Assembly: GCA_024275615.1 (NCBI GenBank)
Contig: JAJRYU010000351.1
Location: forward strand, 1 to 14,583
DNA: 14,583 nt
Origin: Planctomycetota bacterium
Lineage (GTDB): Bacteria > Planctomycetota > GCA-002687715 > DRQF01
Direction of reading: 5' to 3'
Below, piece after piece: positions 14,054-14,583 of this stretch (position 1 is the first letter of the stretch; every line of letters begins with the position of its first letter). A program made the translations under genes and the position numbers. The notes under the pieces are model-generated. The model was given only the letters and a program-made list of their open reading frames with translations. It had not been told where the DNA came from and did not search any database.

Positions 14054-14583
14054 TCAACCCTCCGCCGCGCTCAGGAACTCTTTCAACTTCATCTTGCTGC
14101 GATGCAAAATGATGCTCACTGAGTTGGCTGAAATTCCAAGTTCTTGACCGATATCACGACAGGTAAGTCCGTCTTGATATCTCATCAAAAGCACGGTTCG
14201 GTAGCGCTCGGAGAGCTCCCCCATACCTTTGACAACTTCCTGGGCTCTTTCGCGGCGCATAGCTTCATCTACGGGATTCGAAATCCCCCCTTTTCGCAGC
14301 AAACCGTGATGAACAATTCCTGCTGCAGAAAACGTGTCGCTCTCCAGGCGATGTCGCCTCAAACGCGAAATGCCAAGATTGACGCCAATGCGAAAAAGCC
14401 AGGTCGAGAATCGAAAACTCTTGCGGTACTTTTCAAGGAACTGATAGGCCCGAAGGAATGTCTCCTGAGTCACATCCCGTGCTACTTCGACATCACTCAC
14501 GACACCAAAAACGATGTTGTAGAGCGACTTTTCGTAGCGCTTAACCAATTCGCCAAAAGCATCGTCGTCTTGCGCTAGGGAGC
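14054..14583 (-). CDS. ECF-type RNA polymerase sigma factor (N-terminus beyond window)
   Basis: Open at the window edge; 175 residues remain, probably lacking only a short N-terminal piece. Region 2 starts at once (SLAQDDDAFGELVKRYEKSL), with the core-binding and -10 recognition segment DVTQETFLRAYQFLEKYR and FSTWLFRIGVNLGISRLRRHR. Region 4 follows (LSERYRTVLLMRYQDGLTCR, then DIGQELGISANSVSIILHRSKMKLKEFL), a helix-turn-helix for the -35. There is no region 3, as expected for group IV (ECF) sigma factors. A TTG at 14548 could be taken as a start, but the conserved residues before it show translation begins further upstream. The stop lies 5 bases before the anti-sigma ATG, so the two are co-transcribed and probably translationally coupled; free sigma commonly autoregulates such pairs. 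Confidence 0.93.
   Translation of the reverse strand, partial: SLAQDDDAFGELVKRYEKSLYNIVFGVVSDVEVARDVTQETFLRAYQFLEKYRKSFRFSTWLFRIGVNLGISRLRRHRLESDTFSAAGIVHHGLLRKGGISNPVDEAMRRERAQEVVKGMGELSERYRTVLLMRYQDGLTCRDIGQELGISANSVSIILHRSKMKLKEFLSAAEG

Overview
The window looks like chromosomal DNA of a Gram-negative bacterium of moderate GC content. The gene mix includes secreted or envelope HEAT-repeat and beta-propeller proteins, a carboxypeptidase-regulatory-like surface protein, a DUF4097-type protein, a zinc-finger anti-sigma factor fused to FecR-like and HEAT-like regions, a three-subunit proton-translocating transhydrogenase and a tRNA with no encoded CCA. Together these are most reminiscent of Planctomycetota or a relative. 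That is an impression from gene style; nothing here fixes the lineage.

Layout. 1-856 (minus): 5' part of an exported protein with carboxypeptidase-regulatory-like domains, cut by the window edge. 1038-1898 (plus): exported DUF4097-like beta-repeat protein, divergent from the first gene. 2081-5390 (plus): pntAA-pntAB-pntB, followed 17 bases later by an ArsC/Spx-like thioredoxin-fold gene. 5644-6642 (minus): Rpn/YhgA-like PD-(D/E)XK nuclease. 6857-6938 (minus): tRNA-Leu(UAG). 7093-8130 (plus): trmB with a long C-terminal extension. 8131-8850: a 720-base stretch without a confident gene, holding a small ORF, a hairpin, a strong intrinsic terminator at 8558-8590, and a second hairpin next to a strong Shine-Dalgarno sequence. 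8851-10575 (plus): exported HEAT-repeat protein. 10795-12285 (plus): exported beta-propeller protein. 12291-14583 (minus): ECF sigma factor (its N-terminus cut by the window edge) and its membrane anti-sigma factor, converging on the beta-propeller gene with a 5-base gap.

The most important observation is the gene after pntB. Read conventionally it is an 83-residue fragment starting at a GTG at 5139. Upstream in the same frame, an ATG at 5043 leads through one TGA at 5079-5081 into the fragment. If TGA is read as selenocysteine, the product is a 115-residue ArsC-family protein with a U-T-S-C redox motif where the family has C-x-x-C. A 12-bp hairpin starts 13 bases after the TGA, where a bacterial SECIS element would lie. 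This is very probably a selenoprotein gene that standard gene calling truncates. Its position behind the transhydrogenase operon suggests a link between NADPH supply and thiol/selenol redox chemistry, which is inference.

Other points of interest are the zinc-finger/TM/FecR-like/HEAT architecture of the anti-sigma factor, the extended TrmB, and the structured, terminator-ended intergenic stretch before the HEAT-repeat gene. No CRISPR array, insertion sequence, integrase or prophage was seen.
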